From: Streptomyces sp. SM1
GTDB taxonomy: Bacteria; Actinomycetota; Actinomycetes; Streptomycetales; Streptomycetaceae
Direction: 5' to 3'
NCBI RefSeq assembly: GCF_002910825.1
Contig: NZ_NEUB01000768.1
Location: 1 to 64,000 of the forward strand
Length of the DNA: 64,000 bases
Under the pieces are notes generated by a model. That model was not told the DNA's origin. It worked only from the letters and a program-made list of their open reading frames with translations, and ran no database searches. The position numbers were made by a program, and so were the translations under genes. Shown piece after piece: positions 61,409 to 64,000 of the stretch (positions are counted from its first letter, which is position 1; the number at the start of each line of letters is the position of its first letter).

Positions 61409-61440
61409 GAAAGGCCCCGGAGTGAACTCCGGGGCCTTTC
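61409..61440 (-). terminator. Terminator hairpin
   Basis: A perfect 14-bp stem (GAAAGGCCCCGGAG and its complement) with a 4-nt loop insulates the Clp-intein promoter from upstream transcription. Confidence 0.85.
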
Positions 61441-61628
61441 GTTCCATGCACTGGTCGCGGGTCGCTCACCCGCCGTATTCGGACTCGCGGAACCCTGCCG
61501 GACTGGGGTGAGGGCTGGAGTGGAAGCGCGGCGCCGAGGGGGCAGGCCAGGTGGAGGTGCCCCAGGGCCGGGCGGCCCGGGGCGCGGCACTGGTATTTCG
61601 ACCAGCCCGTTTCCCCGGACCGCCCTCC

Positions 61629-61663
61629 GAACCGGACGTGCCTGTTGGCCAGGCATCCGGCTC
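61629..61663 (-). ncRNA. Group II intron domain V
   Basis: On the - strand, a 35-nt hairpin beginning GAGCCGGATGCCTGGCC and ending GGCACGTCCGGTTC matches the catalytic domain V pattern of bacterial group II introns. The following GGAGGGCGGTCC...GGGCCGCC stem is domain VI. Confidence 0.8.
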
Positions 61664-61680
61664 TCCACGAGTCCCAGGGG

Positions 61681-62781
61681 CTATCCGGCGACGGCTGGCT
61701 GCGCGCTGGTGCTCCATGGCGACGGGATTCGGGCTCCCCGGAAGCGGTAGCGAGTGATCGTTACCGTGGCCGGGTTGAACAGCCGGACCCCGTCCTGCTC
61801 CGGCAGCCAGGCACCAACCTGGTTGCCCTGGTAGCGGCGTTTGAGCTTCTTCCAAGGCACGCGTCGGTGCTTTCGACGCAGCCATCCCCAGACCCTGTGC
61901 CACGTGTAGTAGCCCAGGTAGTTCAGGCTCGTCTTGGCTGACGAGTGCCGGAAGTAGTTCGCCCATCCGCGCAGCAGCCAGTTCAGCTGCTTGAGCAGTT
62001 CATCGAGCGGTTGACTGATGCTCTGCCTGCAAATCGCCTTCACCTTCCGGCAGACCGTCTGCATGGACGGCTTACTGGGGTAGGTGTAGACGTATTGCTT
62101 GTGCGACTTCTTGCTATTGCGCCGCTGGATGCGGAACCCCAAGAAGTCGAACCCCTCATCGATATGGGCGATGGTCGTCTTCTCCTGCGACAGGCGCAGG
62201 CCGACCTGCTTCAGCACCTCTGAGACCTCGCTCTTCAGCTCTTCGGCGTGGAGCCGGGAGCCGTGGATCAAGAGCACGAAGTCGTCCGCGTAGCGGACCA
62301 GTCGGCAGGTCGCCCCGCCGTGTCGTCGGTGCCGCATCCGTTCCGATCCTGTGCGGCCAGTCTTCTGCCAGAGCCGGGCGAAGTGCTCGTCCAGTACCGA
62401 CAGAGCGACGTTGGCCAGGAGCGGCGACAGAATCCCCCCTTGGGGTGTACCGGCGAAGGTGTCCCTGTTGACCAGGTCCGTCGAAAGGATGCCTGACTTG
62501 AGGAACGCCTTGACCAGGCGCAACACCCGCCTGTCCCCGATTCGTTCGCGCACAAGGCCCATAAGGGCCGTGTGGTCGATTTCATCGAAGCACGCCTTGA
62601 TATCACCCTCCAAGACCCAGTCATAACCCCGGGACGTGTAGTAGTGAATTTCGGCGATCGCGTCATGCGCTCTTCGGTTGGGACGAAAGCCATACGAGTA
62701 CGGCTCGAAGTCCGCTTCGAAGATCGGCTCCAGTACGATCTTAAGAGCCGCCTGCACCACCCGGTCCGTGAAAGTAGGCAT
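61681..62781 (-). pseudogene. Group II intron reverse transcriptase/maturase, N-terminally truncated
   Basis: The 366-residue readable part begins at PTFTDRVVQAALKIVLEPIF, which in full-length proteins lies roughly 90-110 residues from the start, so the first RT motifs are lost. It retains the RT core including GTPQGGILSPLLANV and the catalytic YADD (LVRYADDFVLLIHG), followed by the maturase domain (WLLRGWANYFRHSSAKTSLN). No HNH endonuclease domain. The apparent ATG at 62781 replaces the normal Ile before Pro-Thr and is only a junction artefact. Confidence 0.85.
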
Positions 62782-62788
62782 GGTGGCT

Positions 62789-64000
62789 TCATACTGCCCC
62801 TCCTGCTGTGAGTGTTCGGGATTTGTGGTCGGATTTCATGGTCTGGGCGGCGAGTTGGAGGCAGATGGCTTCGTTGTCGCTGGTCCAGGGGATGCTGAGG
62901 CGGCCGCCGGCGGTGCGGTGGGCGTCCAGGCGGCCGCGGGCGATCCAGTAGTAGACCGCGCCGGCGCGGATGCCGAGCCGTGTAGCGACCTGTTGGATGC
63001 TCAGTTCGCCGCGCGCGGTGGCGGTGTCGGGCAGTGGGTGGCTGCCGGGGCCCGTGGGACCTGGGTGTTTGGACCGGTCCAGGTCCGCCCGGAGTGCGGC
63101 CTCGACCTGGTCGTTCCAGGGGATGGCGATGCGTCCGGCGGGCGTGCGGTGGGCGGGCAGGCGTCCGATACGTATTTGGTAGCGCACGGCCGCGTCGAGG
63201 ACTCCGAGGCGGGCTGCTGCTTCGGGAATGCTGATCTCGCCGGCGTGGGCGGCCTCGGCGGGCAGGGGGCGGCGCCCGGTGGGCATGAACTGCTCGGGGT
63301 GGCTGATCCAGTCCCGGCAGGCGGCTTCGACCTGCTCGTTCCAGGGAATACATCAGCGGCCCCCGACGTCCTTGCGGGCGGTCAGCCGGCCGCAGCGGAT
63401 CCAGTAGTAGAGGGCGTGCTCGACCACGCCCAGGCGGGCGGCGCCCTGCTGGACGCTGACCTCGCCGGGCATCGTCCGTGGCGGCGTGGCGGGCCGGGGG
63501 GTGAGGTGGCCGGAGGCGCTGATCTGGCGGCGGCAGTCGGCTTCGACCTGGTCGTTCCAGGGGATGCACCAGCGGCCGCCGACGTCCTTGCGGCCATCCA
63601 GGCGCCCGTGGGTGAGCCAGTAGTAGACGGCGTCCGCGGTGATGCCCAGGATCTGGGCTGCCTGATTGACGTCGATCTCCCCGTCCCGGAACGGGACCTG
63701 CGCCGGGATCTTGTAGGTGTAGCCCACCCATTTGACAGCCGCCACGTCGTAAGGGCGCCCGGTCCCGGTGGTCAGCTGGGCGTCGGCGAGCGCGGCGACG
63801 ACCTGTTCGTCGCTGTGGTCCGGACGCAGGGCGGCGATCAGCTCCCGCGCCGCCGCCGGGGTCCGCCGGACCTCGGGTGAGGTCAGCGGCCGGGTCAGGG
63901 CGAGTTCGTCGGTGGCGCCGGTGTGCCAGCGCACCCCGACCCGGGCGTGGGCCCGGTCGGGCTCGGGCAGCAGAGTCACATCCGAGATCAGCGTCCGCAG
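62789..64000 (-). pseudogene. 3' part of a serine recombinase gene with an in-frame TGA
   Basis: The reading continues off the window edge, so the catalytic N-terminus is not visible. The visible region starts LRTLISDVTLLPEPDRAHAR, the linker typical of the C-terminal half of large recombinase-family proteins in streptomycetes, followed by several tandem small HTH modules (VNQAAQILGITADAVYYWLT, VQQGAARLGVVEHALYYWIR and two more). The repeat W-CIPWN occurs as GGR-TGA-CIPWN at 63353-63355: a TGG to TGA change interrupts one copy, and the frame then continues intact to 62789. The product is truncated unless the stop is read through. Confidence 0.75.

Larger units (their letters stand above)
61571..62785 (-). 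mobile_element. 5'-truncated group II intron
   Basis: The 3' part of a bacterial group II intron on the - strand: most of the intron-encoded reverse transcriptase/maturase gene, domain V (61629-61663) and a domain VI stem ending near 61571. The 5' half of the ribozyme and the start of the protein are missing at about 62785, where the recombinase gene abuts. It cannot splice or move on its own. The 3' boundary is approximate. Confidence 0.8.

Noticed and set aside
61310-61469. Upstream start for the Clp-intein gene (GTG or ATG in the longer frame)
   Set aside because: The extension would translate the promoter-like dyad and the 61409-61440 terminator hairpin; the ATG at 61310 gives a normal Clp start.
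1-64000. CRISPR array or tandem repeat locus
   Set aside because: No regularly spaced direct repeats seen; repeated sequences found are hairpins, domain repeats in the recombinase and the shared C-terminal tail.

Overview
This is a high-GC actinobacterial sequence, almost certainly Streptomyces or a close relative. GTG starts, GC-rich third positions, an SsgA-like sporulation protein, a PucR-type regulator, a cytochrome P450 and LigC-type ligase signatures all fit. There are no rRNA, tRNA or housekeeping genes. Most genes are small and unrecognised, and remnants of a type I methyltransferase, a group II intron and a serine recombinase are present. The window therefore looks like a large mobile element: a plasmid, integrative conjugative element or plasmid-derived chromosomal region.

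Layout. Positions 1-5.1 kb hold small phage/plasmid-like genes, including a PP-loop PAPS-reductase-like protein. Positions 5.1-11.4 kb hold a P450, a membrane protein with an XRE regulator, a PucR-type regulator and an ATP-dependent DNA ligase. Positions 11.9-31.7 kb are a first backbone block on the + strand: a LysM protein (reverse strand), an Ala/Pro-rich protein, an archaeo-eukaryotic-primase-like protein, a MoxR ATPase with its VWA partner, a two-domain Clp-type ATPase, a UvrD-like helicase with a large extra N-terminal region, an SsgA-like protein, another AAA+ ATPase and a membrane-anchored HNH protein. Positions 31.7-41.9 kb are an accessory stretch of poorly conserved genes, many broken by single-base frameshifts. 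Positions 42-61.4 kb are a second backbone block, mostly on the - strand. It holds an antitoxin-like pair, three tiny membrane proteins, an HU-like protein, and a 1.85-kilo-residue protein carrying the catalytic motifs of both RNA polymerase beta and beta-prime, translationally coupled to a 579-residue protein. It continues with a very large VirD4-like coupling ATPase, a tail-anchored coiled-coil protein and a Clp-type ATPase whose second P-loop is split by an intein. Positions 61.5-64 kb are a 5'-truncated group II intron beside the 3' part of a serine recombinase gene with an in-frame stop.

The standout is the fused beta/beta-prime two-barrel RNA polymerase. It retains the Asp triad (DGDFDGD), the beta lysine motif (GDK...HGNKG) and a bridge-helix-like segment, and it sits among conjugation and unfoldase genes. 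The element appears to encode its own transcription enzyme, DNA replication or repair enzymes (primase-like, helicase, ligase), several AAA+ remodelling machines and a DNA-translocating coupling protein. Backbone genes tend to be separate transcription units. Most end in long inverted repeats, and several start about 50-65 nt downstream of CTATC/GATAG sequences that may be ordinary -10 elements, operators, or promoters for the dedicated polymerase. The link between that polymerase and those sites is my inference.

All coordinates and motifs were read from sequence by eye; no database search was run.
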